A DNA stretch of 64,000 nucleotides from Bacteroidia bacterium (GCA_030432655.1 JAUILA010000008.1:122290-186289), one strand, 5' to 3'. Shown: positions 35,115 through 46,850, counted from the first letter of the stretch. Numbers and translations: made by a program. The notes: a model not told the origin generated them from the letters alone.

Positions 35115-36353
35115 ATGCAGGAATCGGAAAAAATTTTACAATTACGTAATAATCATAAACGAGGGGTAATCAATATTGAATTGCCGGCGTCAAAAAGTAT
35201 TGCCAACCGGGCATTAATGATTGACGCTCTGGCCGGAGGAACCGGTGACATCGGCAACCTCAGCAGTGCCCGTGATACGCAGACCATGCGACGGCTGTTG
35301 CATTCCGGGTCATCACTTGTCTGGGATGTACTCGATGCAGGAACCACCATGCGCTTCCTTACTGCCTACTGTGCCGTTATGCCCGGGGAGCGGACCATGA
35401 CCGGAACCGCACGAATGAAAGAAAGACCGATCGGGGTCCTGGTCGAAGCGCTCCGGCTGCTTGGTGCGGAAATTAAGTACCTGGAGAATGCAGGATACCC
35501 GCCGATTCATATCAAAAAATATAACGAACAACAGGTAGCCGAAATTAACGTTCGTGGTGACATCAGCAGCCAGTATATTTCAGCACTGATGATGATCGGA
35601 CCGGTCCTGCCTCAGGGGCTGGAACTAAACCTCCAGGGCATTATCAACAGTCGTCCCTATATAGATATGACCATTGAGGTCATGAAACATTATGGTGCGG
35701 ATGTAAAATGGACCGGCGAACGAACGATTCAAATCCGTCCGGGTAACTACCAGCCAACTCCCTATGAAGTGGAGCCGGATTGGTCCGCCGCAAGTTACTG
35801 GTATAGTATGGCCTCGTTTGCAGCTGATCAGGAGATCCATATTAAGGGTCTGAAATGGGAATCCATCCAGGGTGACCGGAAAATGTCAGAGATCATGAAG
35901 GAAATGGGAATTGAAACCCGTTTTACGAGTGAAGGGGCAGTATTAAAGAAGGTTGCTGCCCGGGATAAGGTTGAAATAGATTTTTCCGATTGCCCGGACA
36001 TTGCCCAGACTGTAGCTGCTATCGCGTGTGTACAGGGAATTCATTGCAGTATGACTGGTCTGGAAAGTCTCAGGATCAAAGAAACTGACAGGATATATGC
36101 CCTGCAACAGGAGCTGGGAAAGATCGGGGGTAAACTGAACGAAATCGACTATCATCACTGGGAGTTGATACCACCTGAACAACTTCCCGAACCAAAAGAG
36201 CCAGTACAATTCGAAACCTACCATGATCATCGTATGGCAATGTCCTTTGCACCACTGGCGCACCTGATGCCCATAGAAATTAAGGATCCGTCGGTAGTGA
36301 ACAAGTCATACCCACATTTCTGGTCTGACCTTGAAAAAGCGGGGTTATACTGA
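35115..36353 (+). CDS. aroA: 3-phosphoshikimate 1-carboxyvinyltransferase (EPSP synthase)
   Basis: 412 residues. Substrate-binding stretches are present: SKSIANRALMIDAL, DAGTTMRFLTAY (in place of the usual NAGTAMR), RMKERPIG, GDISSQYISALMM, DCPDIAQTVAA, IKETDRIYAL and YHDHRMAMSFA. It joins shikimate-3-phosphate with PEP. It is 241 bases from aroB and likely has its own promoter. The tail overlaps the convergent metal-receptor gene by 9 bases. Confidence 0.93.
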   Translation: MQESEKILQLRNNHKRGVINIELPASKSIANRALMIDALAGGTGDIGNLSSARDTQTMRRLLHSGSSLVWDVLDAGTTMRFLTAYCAVMPGERTMTGTARMKERPIGVLVEALRLLGAEIKYLENAGYPPIHIKKYNEQQVAEINVRGDISSQYISALMMIGPVLPQGLELNLQGIINSRPYIDMTIEVMKHYGADVKWTGERTIQIRPGNYQPTPYEVEPDWSAASYWYSMASFAADQEIHIKGLKWESIQGDRKMSEIMKEMGIETRFTSEGAVLKKVAARDKVEIDFSDCPDIAQTVAAIACVQGIHCSMTGLESLRIKETDRIYALQQELGKIGGKLNEIDYHHWELIPPEQLPEPKEPVQFETYHDHRMAMSFAPLAHLMPIEIKDPSVVNKSYPHFWSDLEKAGLY

Positions 36354-37127
36354 TTCCATCAGCATCCGGGAAAAATAGGCAGGGGCTTGTTTTAACCTGC
36401 TGCCATACCAACTAAAGTATTCACCATTTACCTGCATTATGCGGGCATTAGGGCAAATATGTGCGAGTTCTTCCGCGTCGTTTTCCCGGAATGGAAAAGG
36501 TTCGGTTGACAGCAGGATGATATCCGGATTCAGGTCCCGTATTTCACGAGGTTCCAGGCTGGGATATCTCGACATATGAGCAGCTGCATTGGTAAGTCCG
36601 ATCCTGTTAAGCACATGATCAATAAATGTATCAGAGGCAACGACCATGTAGGGGTTTTTCCAGATAAAGTAGAGTATCCTGGTCCCTGAAAATTCAGGGA
36701 GATTTTCAAATCCAAGACGGATATCCTCCGCGATTCGGGAAGCCTCCGGGGCATGTCCTGTAATTCTTCCCACCTCAAGCATCATTTCCATCGCATCTTC
36801 CAGGGAACTGATATCGCTGGTCCAGACGGGGAATTCATTTTGCAGTTCTTCTATCGATGCCCGGACATTCTCTTCCTTATTGGCGATTATCAGATCCGGT
36901 TCCAGTTCCCTGATCCTGCCTATATCGTAATTCTTGGTTCCGCCGACAAGGACCTTCTCTTTCCTCGCCTTTTCAGGATAAACACAAAACCTGGTCACAC
37001 CTGCCACCTGGTCACCCGCCCCGATATCAAACAAAAACTCCGTCTGGGAGGGAACCAGGCTTACTATCCGCCTGGGAGGATTCTCTAAACGTATCGTATG
37101 CTGTACCTGGTCAGTTGATTCTATCAT
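36345..37127 (-). CDS. Helical-backbone metal receptor (BtuF-like) without signal peptide
   Basis: 260 residues from the ATG giving MIESTDQVQHTIRL; an ATG at 37220 would start within the terminator region and adds an unrelated 31 residues. It is like the type III substrate-binding proteins for cobalamin, heme or siderophores: PPRRIVSLVPSQTEFLFDIGAG, VAGVTRFCVYPE, GRIRELEPDLIIANKEEN and IRDLNPDIILLSTEPFPF. Neither a signal peptide nor a lipobox is visible and no ABC permease is adjacent. It may be a cytoplasmic cofactor-binding variant; ligand unknown. Confidence 0.78.
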   Translation of the reverse strand: MIESTDQVQHTIRLENPPRRIVSLVPSQTEFLFDIGAGDQVAGVTRFCVYPEKARKEKVLVGGTKNYDIGRIRELEPDLIIANKEENVRASIEELQNEFPVWTSDISSLEDAMEMMLEVGRITGHAPEASRIAEDIRLGFENLPEFSGTRILYFIWKNPYMVVASDTFIDHVLNRIGLTNAAAHMSRYPSLEPREIRDLNPDIILLSTEPFPFRENDAEELAHICPNARIMQVNGEYFSWYGSRLKQAPAYFSRMLMESV

Positions 37128-37174
37128 CCGAAGAAGATAGGATTTTTTGACCTGATGTAAAAATTGAAGGATAC

Positions 37175-37208
37175 AAAAAAAGCCCGGCAAATTACTGCCG
37201 GGCCTTTT
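37175..37208 (-). terminator. Intrinsic terminator of the YfiR-like gene
   Basis: On the minus strand an 8-base perfect stem (GCCCGGCA/TGCCGGGC, 37182-37203) with a 6-base loop is followed by seven T residues. It lies 24 bases past the stop of the YfiR-like gene and is one of only two clear intrinsic terminators seen. Confidence 0.88.
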
Positions 37209-37231
37209 CACCACTCTCAAGTAAACATAAC

Positions 37232-37762
37232 TTATATCACAATCGCCATTGCTGCTAATTGGCTCGATACTTTGAGTTTAGAGGCATTCAGCGCATTCTG
37301 ATTGAGCTCAAATTTCAACCTGTTGTTCACAATTTTGAAATTGATCCCGCTACCCTTCTGGCCGAGGCCGTTCTTATCTGTTATGATAAGAGTCGGGTTG
37401 TCAAGAACTGATTGTTGTACAGCATCAAACATGTCGCTGGAGCTGCGCCCGATGTAGACAAGCTGACAGTCGGCCGCATCCGTCGCTGAAGTGATTTTCT
37501 TCACTCGCAGGACTTTGCCCTGGCGCTCCTTATCTCCGTACCAAGTACTCAACGTATTGTACACATCGTCATCGCCCATTACACCGATAACGAATTGACC
37601 GGAATTCGCAGTTTCTGGCCACTGGATGTATTTTAAAAAATTGTAGATCATCATTGAGTGTAATTCATACTTCTCACGATCCTGACCATTCACAAAATTG
37701 GCACTCAAGAGACCCATTAGAAGAGTCACAATAATTACATTTAGTTTAATTGTTCTCGACAT
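37232..37762 (-). CDS. YfiR-family periplasmic protein (DUF4154)
   Basis: About 176 residues from the ATG giving MSRTIKLNVI; an ATG at 37789 would add nine. A signal peptide ends near NFVNGQ. The YfiR domain follows: MMIYNFLKYIQWPE, FVIGVMGDDDVYNTL, ADCQLVYIGRSSS, then GSGINFKIVNNRLKFELNQNA. In Pseudomonas YfiR restrains the diguanylate cyclase YfiN; many Bacteroidota homologues stand alone, as here. A 6-base inverted repeat (37794-37799 and 37809-37814) lies upstream and could be regulatory. Confidence 0.82.
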   Translation of the reverse strand: MSRTIKLNVIIVTLLMGLLSANFVNGQDREKYELHSMMIYNFLKYIQWPETANSGQFVIGVMGDDDVYNTLSTWYGDKERQGKVLRVKKITSATDAADCQLVYIGRSSSDMFDAVQQSVLDNPTLIITDKNGLGQKGSGINFKIVNNRLKFELNQNALNASKLKVSSQLAAMAIVI

Positions 37763-37875
37763 CCTGAAAAATGTTACGTTTAACTTCATTTGTGAGTGCT
37801 AAGCTAGGGCACTCTTCGGAAGTATATACCGGCAAACGCGGCAATGTAATCAGGTATGTAAGAAAAGGCTTGTTT

Positions 37876-38946
37876 TTACGAAATATAGCGAAAATCGTGC
37901 TTTGCCTTGAGCTGAATTAAGAACTTGTATATCAGTTCAATAACGTGCTCAACGTCCTCTTTATGCGCTGTTTCAACAGTTGTATGCATATACTTAAGAG
38001 GTAAGGAAATCAAGGCTGAAGCCACACCAGAATTGCTGTAAGCGAACGCATCTGTATCCGTTCCTGTCGCGCGTGAGGCAGCTGCACGCTGAAACGGAAT
38101 CTTGTTTTTTTCCGCTGTTTCGATGATCATCCGGAGTAAATTGTTCTGTACAGCAGGTCCGTAGGTAAGGACCGGACCGGCACCGGCTTTCTGAAGGCCG
38201 CTCTCAATTTTTTTATAAGCGGGAGAGGTAGTTTCGTGACACACATCCGTAATTATGGCAAGGTCAGGTTTAATTCTTTCCGCAATCATCTGCGCTCCCC
38301 GGAGGCCAATCTCCTCCTGAACGGCATTGACGATATATAAGGTGTAGGGAAGTTTCACTTTCTTTTCATGCAGTCTTCTGGCCACTTCGGCAATCATGAA
38401 ACCGCCAATCCTGTTATCCAGTGCCCGACCAACCCAGAACTTGTCATTCAGCTCCATGAGTTCGTCATCAAAGGTCATGACTGAACCAACATGAACCCCG
38501 AGTTTTTCCACTTCTTCCCGGGAGGTGCATCCGACATCCACAAAAATATTCTTCAGTGACGGTTTATCTTCATTCTCCCGGTTACGAACATGAATAGCGG
38601 GCCACCCAAATATTCCTTTCACGATGCCCTTATCCGTATGAATATTCACCCGCTTTGACGGCGCGATCATATGATCAGAACCCCCGTTTTTGGTCACGTA
38701 GATGTACCCGTCATCACTGATGTAATTAACAAACCAGGAAATCTCATCGGCATGGGCCTCAATCACTACTTTGTATTCCGTTCCCGGGTTGATGACCCCG
38801 GCTACCGTTCCGTAGGTATCGGAGATATACTCGTCGATATACGGCTGCATATATTCCAGCCAGAGTTCCTGTCCGGACGATTCAAATCCGGTAGGTGAGG
38901 CATTATTAAGATATTTTTCGAGAAACGAGCGACTCTTCTTATTCAT
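37876..38946 (-). CDS. M42-family metallo-aminopeptidase
   Basis: 356 residues, the usual size. Metal-binding stretches are VVIEAHADEISWFV, RALDNRIGGFMIAEV, VNAVQEEIGLRGAQM with the catalytic Glu pair, TDVCHETTSP and the C-terminal YMHTTVETAH. M42 enzymes form dodecameric tetrahedral particles that trim peptides in the cytoplasm. The start is 6 bases from the end of the propionyl-CoA carboxylase-like gene, so the two are probably co-transcribed. Confidence 0.9.
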   Translation of the reverse strand: MNKKSRSFLEKYLNNASPTGFESSGQELWLEYMQPYIDEYISDTYGTVAGVINPGTEYKVVIEAHADEISWFVNYISDDGYIYVTKNGGSDHMIAPSKRVNIHTDKGIVKGIFGWPAIHVRNRENEDKPSLKNIFVDVGCTSREEVEKLGVHVGSVMTFDDELMELNDKFWVGRALDNRIGGFMIAEVARRLHEKKVKLPYTLYIVNAVQEEIGLRGAQMIAERIKPDLAIITDVCHETTSPAYKKIESGLQKAGAGPVLTYGPAVQNNLLRMIIETAEKNKIPFQRAAASRATGTDTDAFAYSNSGVASALISLPLKYMHTTVETAHKEDVEHVIELIYKFLIQLKAKHDFRYIS

Positions 38947-38951
38947 AGGTC

Positions 38952-40541
38952 TTATAAAGGAATATTACCATGTTTTTTCCTGGGCAGTGTGTCCACTTTA
39001 TTCTCCAGCATGGCAAAAGCTTTGATCAATTTTTTTCTTGTGTTTTCCGGGAGAATGACTTCGTCAATGTATCCACGGTGTGCGGCACGATAGGGATTGG
39101 CAAACTTTTCTGTGTATTCATCCACCTTTTCCTGCAGCTTTTCTTCCGGATTTTCCGCCTCGGCAATTTCCCTGCGGAAAATTATCTCAGCTGCTCCCTT
39201 GGCTCCCATTACTGCGATTTCCGCCATCGGCCAGGCGTAGTTCAGGTCGGCGCCGATATGCTTGGAATTCATCACATCATAGGCACCGCCATATGCTTTG
39301 CGGGTGATTACGGTAACGCGGGGTACGGTTGCTTCACTGAAGGCGTAGAGCAGCTTAGCCCCATTGGTGATAATACCATTCCATTCCTGGTCCGTTCCCG
39401 GCAGGAATCCGGGGACATCCTCAAGAACGAGCAGGGGGATATTAAAACAGTCACAAAAGCGAACAAACCTGGCGCCTTTCACGCTGGCCTGAATATCCAG
39501 GACTCCGGCAAGCGATGCCGGCTGATTTCCTACTATCCCTATGCTTCTGCCGGCAAGAAAACCGAAACCAACTACGATATTCTCCGCAAAATTCTCGTGT
39601 ACTTCCATGAAGGATCCCTCATCAACCACCAGTTCAATGATCTCGCGCATATCATATGGCTGGTTCGGGTTGTCCGGCATGATCTCATTGAGCTCAGGCA
39701 CCACTTTCTCCGGGTCACTTCCGAATTCGGCAAAAGGCGCATTCTCCTCACAATTCTGGGGAATATGACTCAGTAACCTTTTTATATTCTGAATACATTC
39801 GACCTCGTTGCGGCAAGCGAAGTGCGTAACCCCGCTTTTAGTACTGTGTGTGCTTGCTCCTCCCAGCTCCTCGGCGGTAACATTCTCCTGTGTCACTGTC
39901 TTGACGACGTTCGGACCAGTCACAAACATGTAAGACGTATCTTCCACCATCAGGATGAAGTCTGTAATGGCCGGCGAATACACTGCACCGCCTGCACAAG
40001 GTCCCATCACAGCCGATATTTGAGGAATCACGCCGGAAGCCCGGGTGTTTCGGTAAAAAATGTCAGCATACCCGCCCAGCGAGGTTACACCTTCCTGAAT
40101 ACGCGCTCCGCCGGAATCATTCAAGCCAATTACCGGTGCACCATTTTTCATTGCCAGGTCCATGATCTTTACAATTTTCTCCGCGTGGGTTTCAGAAAGG
40201 GACCCGCCGAATACTGTAAAATCCTGCGAATAAACATAAACCAGCCGTCCGTTGACCTTGCCATACCCGGTAATGACCCCGTCCCCGAGATAGTATTGCT
40301 TGTCAAGTCCGAAGTCCTTGCAGCGGTGCATTACGAACTTACCGATCTCCTCAAAACTGCCTTCATCGAGAAGGAGGTCTATCCGCTCACGGGCAGTCAG
40401 TTTGCCTTTGTCATGCTGTGCCTCAATCCGTTTTGGACCGCCACCCTGCATAGCCTCTTCATTCTTCGATTTTAGTAACTTGAATTTCTCTTCCTTGGTA
40501 GGCAGTGTATAAACGCGTTTATCAGTAGTCGTTTCCTTCAT
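38952..40541 (-). CDS. Acyl-CoA carboxylase carboxyltransferase, propionyl-CoA type
   Basis: 529 residues from the ATG giving [13 protein letters not shown]; in-frame sequence upstream to 40706 has no family counterpart. Core motifs are [90 protein letters not shown] and [10 protein letters not shown]. The DFTVFGGS and SGGARIQEG pattern is that of PccB. It would make methylmalonyl-CoA. The biotin-bearing subunit is not in the window. Confidence 0.9.
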   Translation of the reverse strand: MKETTTDKRVYTLPTKEEKFKLLKSKNEEAMQGGGPKRIEAQHDKGKLTARERIDLLLDEGSFEEIGKFVMHRCKDFGLDKQYYLGDGVITGYGKVNGRLVYVYSQDFTVFGGSLSETHAEKIVKIMDLAMKNGAPVIGLNDSGGARIQEGVTSLGGYADIFYRNTRASGVIPQISAVMGPCAGGAVYSPAITDFILMVEDTSYMFVTGPNVVKTVTQENVTAEELGGASTHSTKSGVTHFACRNEVECIQNIKRLLSHIPQNCEENAPFAEFGSDPEKVVPELNEIMPDNPNQPYDMREIIELVVDEGSFMEVHENFAENIVVGFGFLAGRSIGIVGNQPASLAGVLDIQASVKGARFVRFCDCFNIPLLVLEDVPGFLPGTDQEWNGIITNGAKLLYAFSEATVPRVTVITRKAYGGAYDVMNSKHIGADLNYAWPMAEIAVMGAKGAAEIIFRREIAEAENPEEKLQEKVDEYTEKFANPYRAAHRGYIDEVILPENTRKKLIKAFAMLENKVDTLPRKKHGNIPL

Positions 40542-40559
40542 AGCTGGTTGTGATTTGAT

Positions 40560-40567
40560 CAAATATA
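40560..40567 (-). promoter_or_regulatory. -7 element (TATATTTG) for the carboxylase-M42 pair
   Basis: On the minus strand TATATTTG fits TAnnTTTG and lies 18 bases before the ATG at 40541. The -33 position is not conserved. It supports the downstream start. Confidence 0.4.
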
Positions 40568-40659
40568 GGTAAAAATGAGCAGGAGAATTATGGATCGGGA
40601 AACGGATTTCAGCGAAAGTGTTGGGTGGGAGAATGATCTTTTTCCTTAAATTCGGCGAT

Positions 40660-41592
40660 ATGAAGAAATCATATAAGGTTGCCCTGATTGATTGCGGTAC
40701 TAACACGTTTCACCTTATGCTGGCGGAAGTCAGGGGGAGCGAAGCTTCCATCCTTCATGCGGAAAAAACAACGGTAAAAATCGGAGAGGGAGGCATTGAA
40801 AATCGTACGATTACCGAGGAGGCTGCTAAACGTGCAGTTCATTGCATCAGTAACTATGCGGATAGGATCCGGAATGAAGGAATCAAAGAGGTTTTTGCTT
40901 TCGCCACGAGCGCTTTCCGGAATGCCGCCAACGGGGAAGTGCTTCGTGACCGGATTTATGAGGAAACAGGCATAAGGATCTCCATTATCCAGGGGGATGA
41001 AGAAGCCGGTCTAATATGTGACGGAGTTCGCTATGCCCTGGAAATAGGTGAAGATCCCGCACTGATCATGGATATCGGAGGGGGCAGCGTTGAGTTTATC
41101 ATCGCCAGCCAGGAGGATATACATTGGAAACAAAGCTTCGAGATTGGCGCTCAAAGACTGATGGACCGCTATTTTACGTCAGATCCGATTGCTCCGGAAT
41201 CGGTTATCAGGCTTCAGCTGGACCTTGCCGAAACCCTGGAACCCCTGACAAAGGCAATCAGGAAATTCAAGCCTGACATTATGATAGGTGCCTCCGGAAC
41301 ATTTGATACGCTTAGTGCCATGCAGGCATATCAGGAAAACAAGCTCCCGGACACCTCCACCCTGGAAATTCCTCTGACCATCAATGGCTACTACAGGATC
41401 CATGAGCTATTGCTTAACTCAGATCATGATGAACGCCTGGCATTACCGGGAATGGTTGCGATGAGAGTGGATATGATTGTTGTAGCCTCCTGCCTGATCG
41501 ATTTTGTTTTGAAAATGTCAGGGATCAAAAAAATCAGGGTTTCCCAATATGCCCTGAAAGAGGGGGCGTTGTCAAGAATGATTAAATCCTGA
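40660..41592 (+). CDS. Ppx/GppA-family phosphatase
   Basis: 310 residues from the ATG giving [24 protein letters not shown] 40633 and GTG 40618 upstream add residues with no counterpart. ASKHA-fold motifs are [10 protein letters not shown] (phosphate 1), [21 protein letters not shown], and [11 protein letters not shown] (phosphate 2). These short Ppx/GppA proteins hydrolyse polyphosphate or pppGpp. No HD domain follows. It stands alone before the Ldh2-type gene. Confidence 0.9.
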   Translation: MKKSYKVALIDCGTNTFHLMLAEVRGSEASILHAEKTTVKIGEGGIENRTITEEAAKRAVHCISNYADRIRNEGIKEVFAFATSAFRNAANGEVLRDRIYEETGIRISIIQGDEEAGLICDGVRYALEIGEDPALIMDIGGGSVEFIIASQEDIHWKQSFEIGAQRLMDRYFTSDPIAPESVIRLQLDLAETLEPLTKAIRKFKPDIMIGASGTFDTLSAMQAYQENKLPDTSTLEIPLTINGYYRIHELLLNSDHDERLALPGMVAMRVDMIVVASCLIDFVLKMSGIKKIRVSQYALKEGALSRMIKS

Positions 41593-41598
41593 CGGGGA

Positions 41599-41628
41599 TT
41601 TGCCGGGGCAGGAGAATGGTTATCTTTG
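41599..41628 (+). promoter_or_regulatory. Bacteroidota promoter TTTG-N18-TATCTTTG
   Basis: TTTG at 41599-41602 and TATCTTTG at 41621-41628 are 18 bases apart, close to the ideal. The promoter fits entirely between the Ppx stop (41592) and the GTG start at 41633. The predicted start of transcription falls at the GTG, so the mRNA may be leaderless. Confidence 0.6.
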
Positions 41629-41632
41629 TTGT

Positions 41633-42721
41633 GTGAAAGACAAAAAATTCTCCGAAGAGTCCCTCAGGACATTTACCAGAAATATATTTCTTAAAATGGG
41701 CTGCCCGCAGGATCATGCTACCCTGGCAACCGATGTCCTGATCCGGGCTGATTTAAGAGGAATTGACAGTCATGGCATTGCCAGGCTGATCGGGTACGTA
41801 AGGTTATGGGAACAGGGGCGTATTAATGCTACACCCGATATCAGGCTGATCCATGAGACCAGCAGCACCGGGGTAGTGGACGGCGACGGCGGACTGGGTT
41901 TGGTCGTGGCACCACGCGCTATGCAAATCGCAATGGAAAAGGCGGAATCCGCCGGAACCGGCTGGGTGGCCATCAAGAATTCAAACCATTTCGGAATTGC
42001 CGGCTATCATGCCATGATGGGTCTTCATCAGGATATGATCGGAATCGCCCTGACTAACGCAAGTCCGCTCGTGGCTCCCACATTCTCAACGGAACGAATG
42101 CTTGGCACTAATCCGATCGCCGTTTCTATTCCGGCAGGACAGGAACCCCCTTTTGTAGCTGATATGGCCACTACTACCGCTGCAAACGGTAAACTGGAAA
42201 TTCTCCAGCGACAATCCAGGGAAGCGCCTTATGGCTGGATTCAGGATGCGCAGGGAGATCCTTCCACCAATCCACATGAATTGAAGGATGGAGGGGCCTT
42301 ATTGCCACTCGGCGGAGACCGTGAACACGGGAGTCATAAAGGGTATGCACTGGGAGCGCTGGTAGATATTCTATCTGCGGTTCTGTCCGGAGCAAACTAC
42401 GGACCCTGGGCACCACCCTTCGTCAGCTTTCTTCCGCTGGCACCGGACCCTGTCGGAGAAGGGCTTGGTCATTTTGTCGGGGCAATGCGTGTAGATGCCT
42501 TTCGTCCCGCTTCAGAATTCAAATCAAATATGGACAAATGGATCCGGCGTTTCAGGAGCGCAGATGCAGTGGAGGGGAAACAGGTCCTGATTCCCGGTGA
42601 TCCTGAAAGAGAAATGGAAAAAGTCCGTACTCACGAGGGAATACCTGTTCTGGGCAAAGTTGTCGACGATCTGACCCAGGTGGCCGATAAATTTGGCGTA
42701 ATGCTTCCTGAAGAGGAATAA
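41633..42721 (+). CDS. Ldh2/YlbC-family NAD(P)-dependent malate/lactate dehydrogenase
   Basis: 362 residues from the GTG giving KDKKFSEESLRTF; a TTG at 41600 overlaps the promoter. It belongs to the LDH2/MDH2 oxidoreductase family, distinct from Rossmann LDH: RADLRGIDSHGIARLIGYV, SSTGVVDGDGGLGLVVAPRAM, NSNHFGIAGYH (catalytic His), GTNPIAVSIPAG, and GSHKGYALGALVDIL. Likely substrates are 2-hydroxy acids (malate, lactate, ureidoglycolate or sulfolactate). Which one cannot be told. Confidence 0.88.
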   Translation: MKDKKFSEESLRTFTRNIFLKMGCPQDHATLATDVLIRADLRGIDSHGIARLIGYVRLWEQGRINATPDIRLIHETSSTGVVDGDGGLGLVVAPRAMQIAMEKAESAGTGWVAIKNSNHFGIAGYHAMMGLHQDMIGIALTNASPLVAPTFSTERMLGTNPIAVSIPAGQEPPFVADMATTTAANGKLEILQRQSREAPYGWIQDAQGDPSTNPHELKDGGALLPLGGDREHGSHKGYALGALVDILSAVLSGANYGPWAPPFVSFLPLAPDPVGEGLGHFVGAMRVDAFRPASEFKSNMDKWIRRFRSADAVEGKQVLIPGDPEREMEKVRTHEGIPVLGKVVDDLTQVADKFGVMLPEEE

Positions 42722-43264
42722 TCAGAATGAAAAATATATCTGGAATACCCATGGCGAACCATACGGGCTGGAGGACGAATGACTCAGGTCATACAATGCC
42801 ACGAGATTAATGGCTCCACGTGCTCCGAGAGGTTGCGAGATACCGCCTCCTGCCAGAACCCTGGAATAGCCATCCCGTTCATCCAGCAGTTCGCTCGATC
42901 CGGGCACGAAATAATACCGCGTGTAGTTTATATAATCATACTGGGCCTGAAGGAAGAACTGCCGGTAGATATTGTATCGCGTAAAGGCGAGAAAACCGTA
43001 CTGACTGTCCTTTTGATCAATATTACTGTAGTTGACATAGGTATAATTCACCCCGACCCCGGCCGACCATTTCTGAGTGAGCATATATCCAACCATAGGA
43101 GATGCACCTATGTAAAAAGAGTCACTGCCCCCTCCTATGTTCAGTCCGCCGCCAAAGAAAATTCGGTCCTTAAATGACGGGTTCTGATCAATGAACACTT
43201 CCCGTTGTCCGTAGGAAACAAAAGCGGTGGTCAGAAACAAACCGAGGATCAGCAACTTTTTCAT
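42722..43264 (-). CDS. Outer-membrane beta-barrel protein, unknown function
   Basis: 180 residues with a signal peptide (MKKLLILGLFLTTAFVSYG). The rest alternates aromatic and small residues typical of an 8-strand barrel: FGGGLNIGGGSDSFYIGASP, WSAGVGVNYTYVNYS, YNIYRQFFLQAQYDYINY, and a final WVFQIYFSF with terminal Phe. No family named. Its start overlaps the DivIC-like gene by 4 bases, so it is translationally coupled to a division gene, which is notable. Confidence 0.75.
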   Translation of the reverse strand: MKKLLILGLFLTTAFVSYGQREVFIDQNPSFKDRIFFGGGLNIGGGSDSFYIGASPMVGYMLTQKWSAGVGVNYTYVNYSNIDQKDSQYGFLAFTRYNIYRQFFLQAQYDYINYTRYYFVPGSSELLDERDGYSRVLAGGGISQPLGARGAINLVALYDLSHSSSSPYGSPWVFQIYFSF

Positions 43265-43548
43265 TCTTCCACAATTATGTATAAGTCTTCAGACTCTTTT
43301 TTCATGAGGTATTTTTCACGGGCGAATTTTTCCAGAAGCTCGTCATTGCTGAGCAACTCATGTCGTTCTTGTTTGACATCCGCGATTTTTTCCTGGTAAT
43401 ATTCTTTCTCATTCTCCAGGTTATTCAGTTTCTGCTGAAGCTGGAATTGAGTAATCATATCATTATTGTCGATAAACAGGACCCAAAGAAAAAATAGTGA
43501 TCCGGTAATGAAGTAAAAATTTCTGGTAAATCGGGGTAACTTCTTCAT
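43261..43548 (-). CDS. FtsB/DivIC-like septum formation protein
   Basis: 95 residues: one TM helix (about 12-27), then a heptad coiled coil (FQLQQKLNNLENEKEYYQEKI), and the family pattern LLEKFAREKYLMKKESEDLYII that ends FtsB/DivIC proteins. It forms the FtsBLQ-like part of the divisome with the coiled coil in the periplasm. Eno followed by this gene is a common Bacteroidota order; here a membrane protein gene is between them. Confidence 0.85.
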   Translation of the reverse strand: MKKLPRFTRNFYFITGSLFFLWVLFIDNNDMITQFQLQQKLNNLENEKEYYQEKIADVKQERHELLSNDELLEKFAREKYLMKKESEDLYIIVEE

Positions 43549-43602
43549 AGTTATATTATAACACTGAGGGAATTTACTAAAAATATTGGAGTTCCAATTA
43601 AT

Positions 43603-44280
43603 CTATCCTGAAAATACAAACTTAATTTTTTTCTCCATGGAATCCTGATAAATGATGAGTGCATTAATAAATAATATAACACCAGTCATTTCCAGAACTT
43701 CCTCTACAAGGATTAAAAGGTCGAGAAAATAGCTTTCAGAAGGACCTTCTGTAAATTCATAATACCCGCTCAGTATTTCCATTCCGACGGCACCAGACAA
43801 ATATATCAAACCAGCAAGGACCATCTGCCTGATAGTCAACGAAGGCAATGATTTCATGAACCTGAAGAAATAGATGGCGAGGATTATGAGGAGAGGTATA
43901 GCAACGATTATCCAGGCATGATATGCCCATGGATATTCTCCTACGATAACACGCAGCGGTTTGACCAACTCCTCATGAAACGCAAGGGCTTCGTCCAGTG
44001 ACAGAAACATGAAAATGAAAGAAAGCACATGCCACTGACGGCGGAAACCTGAAGCATTTCTTGCGATATATAGCAGAAAGAATCCAGCCATAGCGAGCAA
44101 ACTGGCTGAAAAATAGGAGGCAAAGCTAATTTCCCAGTTTAGATGAAAGAATCTTCGTAATTTCTTAGCTTCAGGCTGGTCCGAGAACCAGATAATATGG
44201 ATTAGAAATATGTGAGCACCGGCCAGAATGGCGGTAATCACTGAGAGGATACGTATAAGCCGGAGCCTTGAAATAACCAT
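43603..44280 (-). CDS. Unrecognised six-helix membrane protein with conserved-looking acidic/His residues
   Basis: 225 residues, about six TM helices (11-31, 52-72, 84-98, 120-139, 153-170, 185-210). Polar residues sit at or within helices: Asp96-Glu97 and His102-Glu103-Glu104 in SLDEALAFHEE, His121, Glu168 in GMEILSG, and Glu193, Glu194, Glu197 in VEEVLEMTG. This pattern resembles metal or substrate sites of membrane hydrolases, but I recognise no family. It lies between eno and the DivIC-like gene, in a normally conserved position. Confidence 0.7.
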   Translation of the reverse strand: MVISRLRLIRILSVITAILAGAHIFLIHIIWFSDQPEAKKLRRFFHLNWEISFASYFSASLLAMAGFFLLYIARNASGFRRQWHVLSFIFMFLSLDEALAFHEELVKPLRVIVGEYPWAYHAWIIVAIPLLIILAIYFFRFMKSLPSLTIRQMVLAGLIYLSGAVGMEILSGYYEFTEGPSESYFLDLLILVEEVLEMTGVILFINALIIYQDSMEKKIKFVFSG

Positions 44281-44339
44281 AAAGCAACTTACTGAAAAAC
44301 AAAATGGTAACAGCAGCTGCTTTATGGTTGTTTTACAAA

Positions 44340-46726
<2,387 letters not shown>

Positions 46727-46791
46727 GTAGTGATTTGGTTATGAGATAAGACTAGCGCTGCTGGGCATGCTACTTTTCGGGTTACAAAAAT

Positions 46792-46821
46792 AAAAAAAGG
46801 GATTGGAAAAACTCCAATCCC
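46792..46821 (-). terminator. Intrinsic terminator at the end of the ribosomal superoperon
   Basis: On the minus strand a perfect 9-base stem (GGGATTGGA/TCCAATCCC, 46799-46821) with a 5-base loop is followed by TTTTTTTATTTTT. It is 29 bases past the rplQ stop. A TATCTTTG element at 46833-46840 lies just before the hairpin and could be a carA promoter whose leader includes it, making an attenuator possible. Confidence 0.88.
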
Positions 46822-46850
46822 TTCTGTAATATCAAAGATAAATCAATTAA

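Noticed and set aside
38970..39776. 268-codon plus-strand open frame
   Set aside because: Lies opposite the propionyl-CoA carboxylase-like gene; Cys/His/Phe-rich translation typical of antisense reading.
22361..40541. Two acyl-CoA carboxyltransferase genes as a recent duplication
   Set aside because: Their motifs differ in the MCC versus PCC manner, so they are old paralogues with separate roles.
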